Notes: a model not told the origin generated them from the sequence alone. A stretch of 64,000 bases of DNA from CAISIP01 sp043759735 (GCA_043759735.1 JAYUQC010000104.1:1-64000); one strand, 5' to 3'; shown: positions 1 through 8,919, counted from the stretch's first letter. Made by a program: numbers and translations.

Positions 1-741
1 TACAGCGTGCGTACTTCGGTCGGCGGAGCCTGGGTAACGGTCACCGGCGTGAGCAAGGGCGCAGGCATGATCCGGCCCAATATGGCCACGATGCTCGGCT
101 TCATGGCCACGGATGCCACGGTATCGCCACGGGTGATGCAGCAGCTCGCACAGGAACTGGCGGATGCGTCGTTCAACCGTGTTACGGTGGACGGAGACAC
201 ATCGACCAACGACTCATTTGTTGTGATTGCCACCAACAAGGCGGTGCATGCTCCGGTCGAATCGCTGGACAGCGCCGACGGGCGGGCGCTGCAGGCGGCC
301 ATGCTGGAAGTCGCCAGGTTTTTGGCGCATGCCATTGTGCGTGACGGCGAGGGTGCGACCAAGTTCATCACGATAGTGGTGCAAGGCGGACGCAGCGCGG
401 CCGAATGCAGATCAGTGGCGTACGCCATCGCCCATTCGCCCTTGGTCAAGACCGCGTTTTTCGCCAGCGACCCTAATCTGGGGCGGATCCTGGCGGCGGT
501 CGGGTATGCCGGTATCGATGACCTGGAGCAGACGGGCATCGAACTGTTCCTCGATGAAGTCCATGTCGCGACCCGCGGGGGACGCCATCCCCAGTACCAG
601 GAGGCGGATGGCCAACGGGTGATGCAGAAAAACGAGATCACGGTGCGGGTCGACCTCGGCCGCGGCAATGCGACCGACACCGTATGGACCTGCGATTTCA
701 GCCATGATTACGTGACTATCAATGCGGACTACCGCTCCTGA
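1..741 (+). CDS. argJ: Glutamate N-acetyltransferase / amino-acid acetyltransferase, 3' part (ArgJ)
   Basis: The gene is cut by the window edge: the first two codons (Tyr, Ser) are already in frame and the stop TGA is at 739-741. ArgJ moves the acetyl group from N-acetylornithine to glutamate in arginine synthesis and acts in the cytoplasm. The self-cleavage motif KGAGMIRPNMATML is visible, and its Thr (codon 88-90) is the expected new N-terminal nucleophile of the beta chain. What remains is therefore the tail of the alpha chain plus the whole beta chain. The C-terminal region GRGNATDTVWTCDFSHDYV is also typical. Followed on the same strand by a P-loop ATPase gene and mutT, an order common in Burkholderiales. 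Confidence 0.96.
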   Translation, partial: YSVRTSVGGAWVTVTGVSKGAGMIRPNMATMLGFMATDATVSPRVMQQLAQELADASFNRVTVDGDTSTNDSFVVIATNKAVHAPVESLDSADGRALQAAMLEVARFLAHAIVRDGEGATKFITIVVQGGRSAAECRSVAYAIAHSPLVKTAFFASDPNLGRILAAVGYAGIDDLEQTGIELFLDEVHVATRGGRHPQYQEADGQRVMQKNEITVRVDLGRGNATDTVWTCDFSHDYVTINADYRS

Positions 742-785
742 CCCGGCGTCATGGCCGATCGGTTCTGTTTACGCAAGGCTTGGCG

Positions 786-1661
786 ATGGACGAGAAACTG
801 AATCACCTGATCGATCGGGCTGAACAACTGATCAGCCGCATTGAGGCGGTCCTGCCACAGCCGCTGTCTGCGCCTGACTGGAATGCTGGCATGGCCTTTC
901 GGTATCGCAAGCGCAGTTCCGGTCACGGAACCCTGGAGCCGGTGCGCCATCTGGGAGTGGTTCGCCTGGGCGATCTGCAGGAAATCGATGTGCAGAAGGA
1001 CAAGATCCGCCGCAACACCGAGCAGTTTGTCAACGGCAAGAGCGCGAACAACGTCTTGTTGACGGGAGCACGTGGAACCGGCAAGTCGTCGCTGATCAAG
1101 GCCTGTCTGCGAGAGTTCGCGCCACGCGGATTGCGACTGATCGAGGTCGACAAGGCCGACCTGGTGGATTTGCCCGACATTGTCGATGTGGTGTCCGACC
1201 GGCCCGAGAAATACATTGTGTTCTGCGATGACCTGAGCTTCGACGATGGAGAGCCGGGCTACAAGGCGCTCAAGTCGATTTTGGATGGCTCGGTTGCCGA
1301 GACGACGGCCAACGTGCTGGTATATGCGACCAGTAATCGACGCCATCTGCTGCCCGAGTATATGAAGGAGAACCTCAGCTATACCCATACCGACGATGGC
1401 GAAGTGCATCCGGGTGAAGTGGTCGAGGAAAAGATTTCGCTCTCGGAACGCTTCGGTCTGTGGGTCAGTTTCTACCCGTTCACCCAGGACGAATATCTGA
1501 CCATCGTCGCGCAGTGGTTGGGCTCCTTTGGTATCGCCCGTGGCGATATGGATGCCGCGCGGGCGGATGCCCTGGTATGGGCATTGGAGCGGGGCTCGCG
1601 CAGCGGTCGCGTTGCCTACCAGTTTGCGCGCGACTACAGCGGCAGGGTTGCCCCGCCGTGA
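786..1661 (+). CDS. ATP-binding protein of the DUF815 family
   Basis: A 291-residue predicted P-loop ATPase. Walker A is GARGTGKSS at about residues 94-102, and a Walker-B-like FCDDLSFDD follows at about residue 145. The family is related to AAA+ proteins; its job is not established. I chose ATG 786, preceded by AAGG seven bases upstream, rather than the in-frame TTG at 780, which would sit almost on the ribosome site. The stop overlaps a GTG that could start the next gene (GTGA), suggesting co-transcription with argJ and mutT. The same order, argJ then this gene then mutT, is familiar in betaproteobacteria. Function inferred only at the level of nucleotide binding. Confidence 0.88.
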   Translation: MDEKLNHLIDRAEQLISRIEAVLPQPLSAPDWNAGMAFRYRKRSSGHGTLEPVRHLGVVRLGDLQEIDVQKDKIRRNTEQFVNGKSANNVLLTGARGTGKSSLIKACLREFAPRGLRLIEVDKADLVDLPDIVDVVSDRPEKYIVFCDDLSFDDGEPGYKALKSILDGSVAETTANVLVYATSNRRHLLPEYMKENLSYTHTDDGEVHPGEVVEEKISLSERFGLWVSFYPFTQDEYLTIVAQWLGSFGIARGDMDAARADALVWALERGSRSGRVAYQFARDYSGRVAPP

Positions 1662-1720
1662 GGGAGCAGCCGTCGTGGGCCGATCCGCAGCATGCGCGCG
1701 AAGGCGGGCCGGATCGTCCG

Positions 1721-2125
1721 ATGGTGGACGTTGCCGTGGGCATCCTGATTCGGCCGGATGGTCGGTTTTTGTTGACCAGCCGTCCGCCTGGCAAAGTCTA
1801 TGCCGGTTACTGGGAGTTTCCGGGTGGCAAGTTGGAGGCCGGCGAAAGCGTTCAAGAAGCACTGCAACGCGAACTGCATGAAGAGCTCGGTATCGATGTA
1901 CACGAGCTTGTGCCCTGGCGCTCCACGGTGGTGGACTATCCGCACGCCGTGGTGCGGCTGAACTTTTGCAAGGTCACGGCATGGTCGGGTGCGCTGCAGA
2001 TGCGCGAGGGACAGGACTGCAACTGGCAGGATCTGCCGGTTCGCGTCGCTCCGGTGCTGCCAGGGACGATTCCGGTGCTCGACTGGTTCGCCTCAGAGCG
2101 AGGATTCGTCGGCCCGACGCATTGA
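1721..2125 (+). CDS. mutT: MutT/Nudix hydrolase (probable 8-oxo-dGTP diphosphatase)
   Basis: A 134-residue Nudix protein with a full Nudix box: GKLEAGE followed by SVQEALQ and RELHEELGI, matching G-x5-E-x7-RE-U-x-EE-x-G-U. MutT hydrolyses oxidised dGTP and limits A:T to C:G mutations. The start is uncertain: ATG 1721 puts the protein directly at the beta strand VDVAVGIL, as in E. coli MutT. An in-frame GTG at 1658 overlaps the stop of the preceding gene as GTGA and would add 21 residues. Neither has a strong ribosome site. The C-terminus (PVRVAPVLPGTIPVLDWF) fits the short MutT form rather than the MutT-ThiE fusion. Convergent with yacG. Confidence 0.88.
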   Translation: MVDVAVGILIRPDGRFLLTSRPPGKVYAGYWEFPGGKLEAGESVQEALQRELHEELGIDVHELVPWRSTVVDYPHAVVRLNFCKVTAWSGALQMREGQDCNWQDLPVRVAPVLPGTIPVLDWFASERGFVGPTH

Positions 2126-2214
2126 CGCCGAGAGGGGAGCAGTCTGTCGGGGGCGCAAGCTGGCGGTATGTGCGGCTGCTCCCGCGTGCGGGACCTTCGT
2201 CAAGGGTCAACGCC

Positions 2215-2463
2215 CTATTGCAGTTTGTCGATGCTGCCGTCCGGGTCTGGTTGGTCGGGTACGCGGAAGTTCTCATCCGCCCAGGCACCAAAATCGATGT
2301 CCCTGCATCGCAGGCTGCAAAACGGCCGGTACGGATTGGACGCTGCGTACAGTGAGTCGCCCTTGCATTGGGGGCAGTTGACCCACCGGGGCGACGGCGT
2401 CGCTTCGGCATCGCGCTCTTGTAGAGCGTGCGGATCAGGCGCGGCAGGCCGACGGTGCGTCAT
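2215..2463 (-). CDS. yacG: DNA gyrase inhibitor / zinc-binding protein YacG
   Basis: An 82-residue protein with a four-cysteine zinc site, CPQC (C30, C33) and CSLRC (C49, C53), followed by the family signature DIDFGAWADE. YacG binds GyrB and inhibits gyrase in E. coli. Start ATG 2463 was chosen because it overlaps the zapD stop as ATGA; an in-frame GTG six bases further up is less likely. It is the last gene of the pilB-pilC-pilD-coaE-zapD-yacG run, as in many beta- and gammaproteobacteria. A short GC-rich inverted repeat (TCCCGC, 2180-2193) lies in the 90-base gap before the convergent mutT gene; it has no T tract. Confidence 0.93.
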   Translation of the reverse strand: MTHRRPAAPDPHALQERDAEATPSPRWVNCPQCKGDSLYAASNPYRPFCSLRCRDIDFGAWADENFRVPDQPDPDGSIDKLQ

Positions 2464-3233
2464 GAGCACAGGGTCAGCTCGAATGCACAGTCATCGCTGA
2501 TGGCGTGCAATCGGTTGTCCGACTCCTGACGCATGAACCGGATCGACACCATCAGGCGATTGCCGCTGATCTCCGGCACGATGGCCAGTTCTCGATCGAG
2601 CGACAGGCGCAGAAGTTGAAAGGTCTTTCCCTGCGGCAAGTTCTGCTGGTATTGCCCCGCCGGGGCGATCACCTTCTGCGCGGCACCCGACTCCCGCAGC
2701 ATTTTCATCAACAAAATAACCGATTCAGCCATAGGGGCCAGGGTGGACGCCCACCGATGCAGATCAGCGCGCCGCGCCGCGCCGGCTTGTTGTTGCCAGG
2801 CGTAGTAGGCCGGCAGATCGAATTCACAGGTGCCACCAGGAATGCCGACGCGACTGCGGATGCTCATCAACCAGTCGTTTTCCGTCAACGCATGTCCCGC
2901 CTTGCCCTGGACGTTGCCCAGTCCGGTGTAGCAGTTGTCGACCTGGGTCAAGACGGCGTCGAGCGCGCGTTCGGAGATAGCCGGGTTGCCTCGGTAGCTG
3001 TTGAGCGTCTGGCGTTGCTTCTCCAGGTCCTTGAGGAGGTCAGACTTGAGGTCGGCCCGCGCTCCCACGTCCATCACTTCGAAAATGGTTGACAACGCGT
3101 AGTGGTGGTCAAGCGGGTGGTCACGCGACACTAGTTCCGACAGGCGACGAAACAGGTGCTCTATGCGCAGGTAGGTCCGGATGCGCTCGTTGAAAGGGTA
3201 TTCGTACAGGATCACACTGTTGTTTCCGTTCAA
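2460..3233 (-). CDS. zapD: Cell division protein ZapD (Z-ring bundling)
   Basis: About 257 residues, the usual length of ZapD (YacF), which cross-links FtsZ protofilaments at midcell. The N-terminal signature LYEYPFNERIRTYLRIEHLF is clear, and the mainly helical N-terminal half is followed by the beta-rich C-terminal half. The start is a TTG at 3233, five bases after the coaE stop. An in-frame GTG at 3215 (six codons on), with GGAA upstream, is an alternative and would give an N-terminus closer to that of E. coli. The stop overlaps the yacG ATG by four bases. Sits between coaE and yacG, the conserved arrangement. Confidence 0.93.
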   Translation of the reverse strand: MNGNNSVILYEYPFNERIRTYLRIEHLFRRLSELVSRDHPLDHHYALSTIFEVMDVGARADLKSDLLKDLEKQRQTLNSYRGNPAISERALDAVLTQVDNCYTGLGNVQGKAGHALTENDWLMSIRSRVGIPGGTCEFDLPAYYAWQQQAGAARRADLHRWASTLAPMAESVILLMKMLRESGAAQKVIAPAGQYQQNLPQGKTFQLLRLSLDRELAIVPEISGNRLMVSIRFMRQESDNRLHAISDDCAFELTLCS

Positions 3234-3237
3234 CCAA

Positions 3238-3837
3238 TCATAGCCCGAAGCGAATGGCGATCTGCCTCACCTGCACGGCAAGCTCTTCCTTGGTAACCCC
3301 GGCATTGAAGATCACGATGTCTGCGGCATGCAGGCGGTGCAAACGAGGGGCTTGATTCGCAATGATCCGTTCAACCTCGGCGCGGGCCAGCGCGCTACGT
3401 GCCATGGTTCTTTCTATTTGGACCTGCGGCGGGCAATCGACTACTACGATCTGGGCCATCCTGTGACGCCAACGGCGCGACTCGACCAACAGCGGAACGT
3501 CAAACACGATACAACGCGCGCTAGCCAGCACGGCTTCGGCCTCCAGCCGTGTCGATTCGAGGCTCACCAGCGGATGAATGATGGCCTCGAGCCTGCTGCG
3601 CATCTGCGCGTCTGAGAAGCTGGCCTGGCGCATCCTGCCTCGGTCCAGGGCACCGTCGGGAGCGATGAAATCCGCACCGAAGGCTTCGGCGATGGGCGCG
3701 ATCGCCGGGCCCGCGGGGGCGGTCACCTGGCGCGAGATCGCGTCGGCATCAATCACGATTGCGCCCAATGCATGGAAAAATCCGGCCACTGTTGTCTTGC
3801 CGCTGCCGATCCCTCCGGTCAGGCCGAGTCGCACCAT
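3238..3837 (-). CDS. coaE: Dephospho-CoA kinase
   Basis: A 199-residue P-loop kinase that phosphorylates the 3'-OH of dephospho-CoA, the last step of coenzyme A synthesis. Walker A is GLTGGIGSGKTTV at the extreme N-terminus, followed by DADAISRQVT, the CoaE substrate motif. ATG 3837 is chosen because it puts the P-loop at the usual distance from the start and lies four bases after the pilD stop. An upstream in-frame TTG at 3852 would overlap pilD and is less likely. Part of the pilBCD-coaE-zapD-yacG operon. Confidence 0.95.
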   Translation of the reverse strand: MVRLGLTGGIGSGKTTVAGFFHALGAIVIDADAISRQVTAPAGPAIAPIAEAFGADFIAPDGALDRGRMRQASFSDAQMRSRLEAIIHPLVSLESTRLEAEAVLASARCIVFDVPLLVESRRWRHRMAQIVVVDCPPQVQIERTMARSALARAEVERIIANQAPRLHRLHAADIVIFNAGVTKEELAVQVRQIAIRFGL

Positions 3838-3841
3838 CGGG

Positions 3842-4714
3842 TCAACGCGCAAGCTGCGAGAACGGAAATGCGAATGGAATCAGGCTCTCCAGCCGGCCTG
3901 GCCCAACCAGCATGGCCACCATGCCAGCGCCAGCCAGGAAAGGGCCAAACGGGATCGGGATATCGCGATTGGCCAGTCGGCCCACCAGTAGCAACCCGCC
4001 CCCGATGATGGAGCCCACGACGGACGATAGCAGGATCATCGCGACCAGGTATTCGGCGCCGAACCAGGCGCCCAGGCCGGCCAGAAGCTTGAAGTCACCG
4101 TGACCCATGCCGTGCTTGCCGGTCAGGCGGAGGTGCACCTGATAGACCATCCATAGGCTGAGGTAGCCGAAAACGGCACCCCAAACAGCCGACGGGAGCG
4201 AGATGCCGGTCCATCCCATCGCCGAGGCGATCAGGCCCAGCCACAGGATCAGGTAGTTCAGGTCGTCGGGCAGCAACTGGGTATCGAAGTCGATGAAGAA
4301 CTGCGCCAGCAACAGGCATGCCAGCGCGGTCCATGCCAGGCCGATGGACGTCAGCCCATGTTGACTGGCCAGCGCCGCGAAGACCAGTCCGGTTGCCAGT
4401 TCGACCAGTGGATACCGAACGCCGATCGGCGAGTTGCATTTGGCGCAGCGGCCACGCAAGGCCAGATAACTGAAGATCGGGATATTCTCGAACCAGCGGA
4501 TCTGGTGCTGGCAGTTTTGGCACCGGGAGCGCGGTCTTGCCAGGTTGAACGGTTCTCGCGCCGGTGCCTCGGTTCCCGCCATCTCTGCGCAGTTCTCTGC
4601 CCATTCCGCCTCAAGCATCTTGGGCAGACGGTAGATCACCACATTCAGGAAGCTGCCCACGAGCAGGCCAAACACGCCGAACAGGGCGGCGTCAACCCCC
4701 GGCGACACCAGCAT
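3842..4714 (-). CDS. pilD: Type IV prepilin peptidase / N-methyltransferase PilD
   Basis: A 290-residue inner-membrane aspartic protease that cleaves and N-methylates type IV prepilins. The cytoplasmic zinc loop carries C65-x2-C68 and C90-x2-C93, which marks the bifunctional form with the methyltransferase domain. The two catalytic aspartate regions are seen as IDFDTQLLPD (141-150) and GHGDFKLL (Asp207). Several hydrophobic segments fit the usual eight membrane helices. Its ATG overlaps the pilC stop (ATGA), so it is translationally coupled to pilC. It may also process type II secretion pseudopilins encoded elsewhere. Confidence 0.96.
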   Translation of the reverse strand: MLVSPGVDAALFGVFGLLVGSFLNVVIYRLPKMLEAEWAENCAEMAGTEAPAREPFNLARPRSRCQNCQHQIRWFENIPIFSYLALRGRCAKCNSPIGVRYPLVELATGLVFAALASQHGLTSIGLAWTALACLLLAQFFIDFDTQLLPDDLNYLILWLGLIASAMGWTGISLPSAVWGAVFGYLSLWMVYQVHLRLTGKHGMGHGDFKLLAGLGAWFGAEYLVAMILLSSVVGSIIGGGLLLVGRLANRDIPIPFGPFLAGAGMVAMLVGPGRLESLIPFAFPFSQLAR

Positions 4715-5931
4715 CAGACCACGGCCCCGAGCTTGAAGATAGGCAAGTACATGGCGACAACGATGCCACCGATCACGGTTCCGAGTATCACGATGATGAT
4801 GGGCTCCATCAGGCTTGAAATGCCTGCGACCATGTCGTCGACCTCTGCTTCATAAAAGTCTGCCGCCTTGCCCAGCATATGGTCGATGGAGCCGGACTCT
4901 TCGCCGATTGCGCACATTTGCAGCACCATCGACGGAAACAGGTTCACATTGGTCATGGCGACCGTCAACGCTGTTCCGGTCGACACTTCATGCTGGATCT
5001 TGACGGTGGCGCGTTCGAAAACCGAGTTGCCCGACGCGCCACCCACGGAGTCCAGCGCCTCGACCAGAGGCACGCCCGCAGCAAACATCGTCGATAGGGT
5101 CCTGGTCCAGCGAGCGATGCAAGACTTTTCCACCAGGACGCCGAATACTGGAAGCTTTAGCAGCACCCGGTCCATGATATTTTGCATTTTTTCGTTGCGC
5201 TTCCAGGCCTCCATGAAGAAATAGACTCCGCCGCCAAGACCGCCGAAGATCAGGTACCAGTACTTGATGAAAAATTCGCTCATCGCGATCACGACCAGCG
5301 TCGGCACGGGCAGTTCGCCGCCAAAGTTGGAAAACACCTCCTTGAACGCCGGAATCACGAAGATCATGATGACAGAAACGACCACAAAGGCAACGATCAG
5401 CACCGTGATCGGGTACATCAGCGCCGATTTGATCTTGGACTTGATCGCCTCCGTCTTCTCCATGTAGACCGCCAGGCGGTCCAGCAGCTGATCCAGGATA
5501 CCGGCCGATTCACCGGCTTCGACCAGATTGCAATACAGATTGTCGAAGTACAGCGGGAACTTGCGAAACGCCACACTCAGCGACGTTCCGGTTTCGACGT
5601 CGGTACGAATGTCGCTAAGCAGTTTGGTGACGCGCGGGTTGGGGTTTCCGCGTCCCACGATATCAAAAGCCTGCAGCAACGGTACACCTGCCTTCATCAT
5701 CGTGGCCAGTTGACGGGTGAAGATCGCCATGTCCTTGGGCTTGATTCGCGACCCGCCGCCCATGCGGCGCTTCTTGATCTTGGTGGGCGTAACACCCTGG
5801 CGTCGCAGTGTGGCCTGAACCTGGTTGACGCCGACGGCCCTGGTCTCGCCGCGGACCTGCTTGCCGTTGCGATCCTTGCCCTCCCATTCAAAGACTGTCT
5901 CGTTGGTGCCCTTGGGCTTCGCAGTAGCCAT
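4714..5931 (-). CDS. pilC: Type IV pilus inner-membrane platform protein PilC
   Basis: A 405-residue GspF/PilC family protein. Two T2SSF repeats are visible: the first around residues 70-200 (DMAIFTRQLATMMKAGVPLL...) and the second around 275-400 (RTLSTMFAAGVPLVEAL...). Each ends in hydrophobic stretches; the segment around PITVLIVAFVVVSVIMIFV and the C-terminal IIIVILGTVIGGIVVAMYL are clear membrane helices. It forms the platform that couples the PilB motor to pilin assembly. ATG 5931 lies 21 bases after pilB, and the stop overlaps pilD. No pilin gene is in the window. Confidence 0.96.
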   Translation of the reverse strand: MATAKPKGTNETVFEWEGKDRNGKQVRGETRAVGVNQVQATLRRQGVTPTKIKKRRMGGGSRIKPKDMAIFTRQLATMMKAGVPLLQAFDIVGRGNPNPRVTKLLSDIRTDVETGTSLSVAFRKFPLYFDNLYCNLVEAGESAGILDQLLDRLAVYMEKTEAIKSKIKSALMYPITVLIVAFVVVSVIMIFVIPAFKEVFSNFGGELPVPTLVVIAMSEFFIKYWYLIFGGLGGGVYFFMEAWKRNEKMQNIMDRVLLKLPVFGVLVEKSCIARWTRTLSTMFAAGVPLVEALDSVGGASGNSVFERATVKIQHEVSTGTALTVAMTNVNLFPSMVLQMCAIGEESGSIDHMLGKAADFYEAEVDDMVAGISSLMEPIIIVILGTVIGGIVVAMYLPIFKLGAVV

Positions 5932-5952
5932 ATGGTCTCTGAACCCCTGTTT

Positions 5953-7686
5953 CTATTCGTTGGTAACGGCGAGCACCTCTTCGAGCGAAGTCAGGCCCAG
6001 CTTGACCTTGTGCAACCCCGAGCGCCGCAGTGACTCAACGCCTTCTTTCGCGGCCTGTTGTGCAATGTCCAGCGCACTGCCATCGCGCAGGATGATGCGC
6101 TGGATTTCTTCGGTTATCGGCATTACTTGATAGATTCCGACGCGCCCTTTGTAGCCGCCGTTGCATGATGAGCAGCCGACCGGTCGGTAGGTGGTCCAGC
6201 TTGTATCGATCTCACTGGGTTTGAAACCAGCATCCAGCAGGGCCTTGTCCGGAATGTCGGCCACCGCCTTGCAACTGGAACATAACCGACGCGCCAACCG
6301 CTGGGCCGTGATCAATATCACGCTAGAGGCAATGTTGAATGGCGCAATACCCATATTGCGCATTCGCGTCAAGGTGGTCGGTGCATCATTGGTGTGCAAC
6401 GTGGACAAGACGAGGTGGCCGGTCTGCGCTGCCTTGATGGCGATGTCGGCCGTCTCCAGGTCGCGAATCTCGCCGACCATGATGATGTCCGGATCCTGGC
6501 GCAGGAAGGACTTCAGCGCGGCGGCAAAGGTCAGTCCGGCCTTGTCGTTGACATTGACCTGGTTGACGCCTGGCAGGTTGATTTCGGATGGGTCTTCCGC
6601 GGTGGCAATATTCACGCCTGGCTTGTTGAGCAGGTTCAGACATGTGTACAGGGAAACCGTCTTTCCAGAACCGGTTGGGCCCGTGACCAGGATCATGCCG
6701 TAGGGACGACCGATTGCCTCCATCAGACGGCGTTTTTCTTCCGGTTCGTACCCTAGTGCGTCGACACCCAGCTTGGCGCTGCTCGGATCCAGGATACGAA
6801 TCACGATCTTCTCGCCAAACAGCGTTGGCAGGGTGCTGACGCGAAAATCGATGACCTTGTTGGGCCCGATCTTCAGTTTCATCTTGCCGTCTTGCGGTAC
6901 CCGCTTCTCCGAGATATCCATCTTGGAGATCACCTTGATGCGCGAAGCCAGCTTGTCTTTGATGGCGATCGGTGGTGCCGCAATTTCCCTCAGTTCACCG
7001 TCGATCCTGAACCTGACACGATAGGTGTGCTCGTAGGGTTCGAAATGCAGGTCCGATGCGCGCATGCTGAATGCATCCAGCAGCATCTTGTGCAGGAACT
7101 TGACGACGGGAGCATCGTCCACCTCGGAGACGGTCGTCTGATCGTTGTCTCCCACACCATCGGCGGCCTGTTCGTCAAACTCGAACTCGCCCCCGATGAT
7201 TTCTTCCATCGTTTCGGTGGCCGAAGCGGAAGTCGCGTCGACCAACTTGAGCACCTTGTCATACTCGGCGATGACCCAGTCGACGCCCAGCTGGGTCGCA
7301 AACTTGATCTTTTCAATCGCCTCCTGATCCGATGGATCGGCGGTGGCGACCGTGAGTCGGTTGCTGCGCTTGCTGAGCACCACCACGCGATAGGACTGGC
7401 AGATCTTGGGATCAAGCAGACCCTTGGGCAGTCGCTGCTGATCGATCGCGTCCAGGTCGATCAACGGAGCTGCGTAGGCCGACGACATGGTGTGCGCCAA
7501 GTCGGAGGCCGAGACTGCGCCGGACCCGGTCAGCTCCGCAATAAAGCTGGTGCGACCGGACGATGCCTTGCGGTAGATGTCTTCTGCTGATTTTTGGCCC
7601 AGCTTTCCAGCAAGAATCAGCGCGCGGCCTAACCCAGGTAGGGCGATTGGAGTGGATTCGCGATTAGCTGTATCGACTGCGGACAT
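5953..7686 (-). CDS. pilB: Type IV pilus assembly ATPase PilB
   Basis: A 577-residue hexameric extension motor. It has a T2SSE N-terminal domain (about 1-150), a Walker A GPTGSGKT near residue 335, the Walker-B/Asp region MVGEIRDLETADIA near 397 and a His-box segment (TGHLVLSTLHTND). A tetracysteine zinc motif, CSSC near 468 and CSSC near 503, is typical of PilB and GspE but not of PilT. Start ATG 7686 is preferred over a TTG at 7716. First gene of the pilB-pilC-pilD unit. A nine-base inverted repeat at 7711-7740 lies just upstream. No retraction ATPase (pilT) is present here. Confidence 0.95.
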   Translation of the reverse strand: MSAVDTANRESTPIALPGLGRALILAGKLGQKSAEDIYRKASSGRTSFIAELTGSGAVSASDLAHTMSSAYAAPLIDLDAIDQQRLPKGLLDPKICQSYRVVVLSKRSNRLTVATADPSDQEAIEKIKFATQLGVDWVIAEYDKVLKLVDATSASATETMEEIIGGEFEFDEQAADGVGDNDQTTVSEVDDAPVVKFLHKMLLDAFSMRASDLHFEPYEHTYRVRFRIDGELREIAAPPIAIKDKLASRIKVISKMDISEKRVPQDGKMKLKIGPNKVIDFRVSTLPTLFGEKIVIRILDPSSAKLGVDALGYEPEEKRRLMEAIGRPYGMILVTGPTGSGKTVSLYTCLNLLNKPGVNIATAEDPSEINLPGVNQVNVNDKAGLTFAAALKSFLRQDPDIIMVGEIRDLETADIAIKAAQTGHLVLSTLHTNDAPTTLTRMRNMGIAPFNIASSVILITAQRLARRLCSSCKAVADIPDKALLDAGFKPSEIDTSWTTYRPVGCSSCNGGYKGRVGIYQVMPITEEIQRIILRDGSALDIAQQAAKEGVESLRRSGLHKVKLGLTSLEEVLAVTNE

Positions 7687-7710
7687 GGGCTGAAAATGTA
7701 CTACGGCAAG

Positions 7711-7740
7711 AGGCAATCGCCTAATGATCTCCGATTGCCT
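7711..7740. repeat. Inverted repeat upstream of pilB
   Basis: Perfect nine-base inverted repeat: AGGCAATCG (7711-7719) and CGATTGCCT (7732-7740) with a 12-base loop. It lies 25 bases before the pilB ATG and about 70 bases beyond the 3' end of the tRNA-Pro gene, both on the minus strand. It could be a regulator site for the pil operon, a leader hairpin, or a transcript end for the tRNA. There is no clear T tract, so a plain intrinsic terminator is unlikely. Confidence 0.5.
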
Positions 7741-7807
7741 GCACGATGTAAATCTAAAGCAGGCCCTTACTGCCCATGAGGAGGCAGAATGACAACAGGC
7801 GTTGTCG

Positions 7808-7884
7808 TGGTCGGGGTGAGAGGATTCGAACCTCCGGCCTCTACGTCCCGAACGTAGCGCTCTACCAGGCTAAGCTACACCCCG
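7808..7884 (-). tRNA. tRNA-Pro (anticodon CGG)
   Basis: Read on the minus strand the 77 bases fold as a complete tRNA. The acceptor stem is CGGGGTG/CACCCCG (7 bp), with discriminator A and an encoded CCA at 7808-7810. The anticodon arm is CTACG-TTCGGGA-CGTAG, giving anticodon CGG, which reads the proline codon CCG. The T arm is GGAGG-TTCGAAT-CCTCT with one G-T pair. It lies between ispB and pilB on the same strand. No integrase or duplicated 3' end lies nearby, so there is no sign of element insertion. Confidence 0.97.
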
Positions 7885-7909
7885 ATTGTGGGCGCACAAC
7901 CCGAGAAAA

Positions 7910-8893
7910 TCAGTTGTTGCGCTCCAAAAGCTGACTTGATAATTGTATCAAACAAGCGCTATGCGGCCCCTGGGGAAGCCGCCTGGCGGCGGTGATGGCG
8001 CGTCTCGCTTCGCGCGCTGCGGCCTCGCGGGAAAAGTCCAACGCCCCGGTTTCCCGCACGATACCCACAACCTGTTGCAGCATGTCGACAGCGCCCGTTT
8101 CGATGGCTTGTGAGATCAGCGACCGTTGGTCCTGGGTGCCCCGTTGCATCGCGCAGATCAAGGGCAGAGTTGCCTTGCCTTCGCGCAGATCATCGCCCAG
8201 ATTCTTGCCAAGCACTGCGGAGTCGCCGGTATAGTCCAGGACGTCGTCGATCACCTGGAAAGCGGTTCCCAGAGCCTGGCCATAGCTCGCGCAGCTTTCT
8301 TCCAGTTCGCTCGAAGCCCCTGCGAGGATCGCGCCGACCCGCGCGCTGGCTTCGAACAGTTTGGCTGTCTTGGATCGAATCACATGCAGGTAGCCCGCTT
8401 CGTCAAGTTCGGCGTTGTGCATGTTCATCAGTTGCAGCACCTCACCCTCGGCAATGACATTGGTCGCATCGGCCAACACGGCCATGACGCGCATGTCTCC
8501 CATGTCCACCATCATCTGAAATGCCCGCGAATACAGGAAGTCACCGACCAAAACACTGGCGGGGTTCCCAAACCGCTCGTTCGCAGTAGCATTTCCGCGC
8601 CGAAGGGCAGAGTCATCAACGACGTCGTCGTGCAAGAGGGTGGCCGTGTGAATGAACTCCACGACGGCCGCCAGGTTGAACCGATGCACTCCGGTGTAGC
8701 CAAGCGCACCGCTGGTCAGCAGCAGCAGGGCCGGGCGCAATCGCTTGCCGCCGGCGCCGATGATGTAACGTGATACCTCGCCGACCAGTGGCACGCCGGA
8801 ATCGAGTCGACGAGCTATTGCCGCATCGACTTCACGCATGTCCGCGGCGATCACTGAAAGCCCAGGGGCGGTATGGAATTGGGTTGTCTGCAA
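7910..8893 (-). CDS. ispB: All-trans polyprenyl (octaprenyl) diphosphate synthase
   Basis: A class I prenyltransferase of about 327 residues that makes the ubiquinone side chain. The first aspartate-rich motif DDVVD is at 89-93, preceded by the chain-length region FIHTATLLH; the second is DDVLDYTGD. GAGGKRLRP is the conserved substrate-binding segment. The exact product length cannot be told from sequence. The start is uncertain: TTG 8893 gives the longest form, GTG 8854 or ATG 8839 shorter ones. A minus-strand TATAAT at 8925-8920 supports a start near 8893-8854. Divergent from rplU-rpmA-obgE, a conserved arrangement in proteobacteria. Confidence 0.94.
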   Translation of the reverse strand: MQTTQFHTAPGLSVIAADMREVDAAIARRLDSGVPLVGEVSRYIIGAGGKRLRPALLLLTSGALGYTGVHRFNLAAVVEFIHTATLLHDDVVDDSALRRGNATANERFGNPASVLVGDFLYSRAFQMMVDMGDMRVMAVLADATNVIAEGEVLQLMNMHNAELDEAGYLHVIRSKTAKLFEASARVGAILAGASSELEESCASYGQALGTAFQVIDDVLDYTGDSAVLGKNLGDDLREGKATLPLICAMQRGTQDQRSLISQAIETGAVDMLQQVVGIVRETGALDFSREAAAREARRAITAARRLPQGPHSACLIQLSSQLLERNN

Positions 8894-8919
8894 GGCCGGA
8901 GACGTGGTGTTTGCGTTGC

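Noticed and set aside
7808..7884. tRNA-Pro as an integration site for a mobile element
   Set aside because: The tRNA is flanked by conserved core genes with no integrase, no duplicated 3' end and no change in composition.
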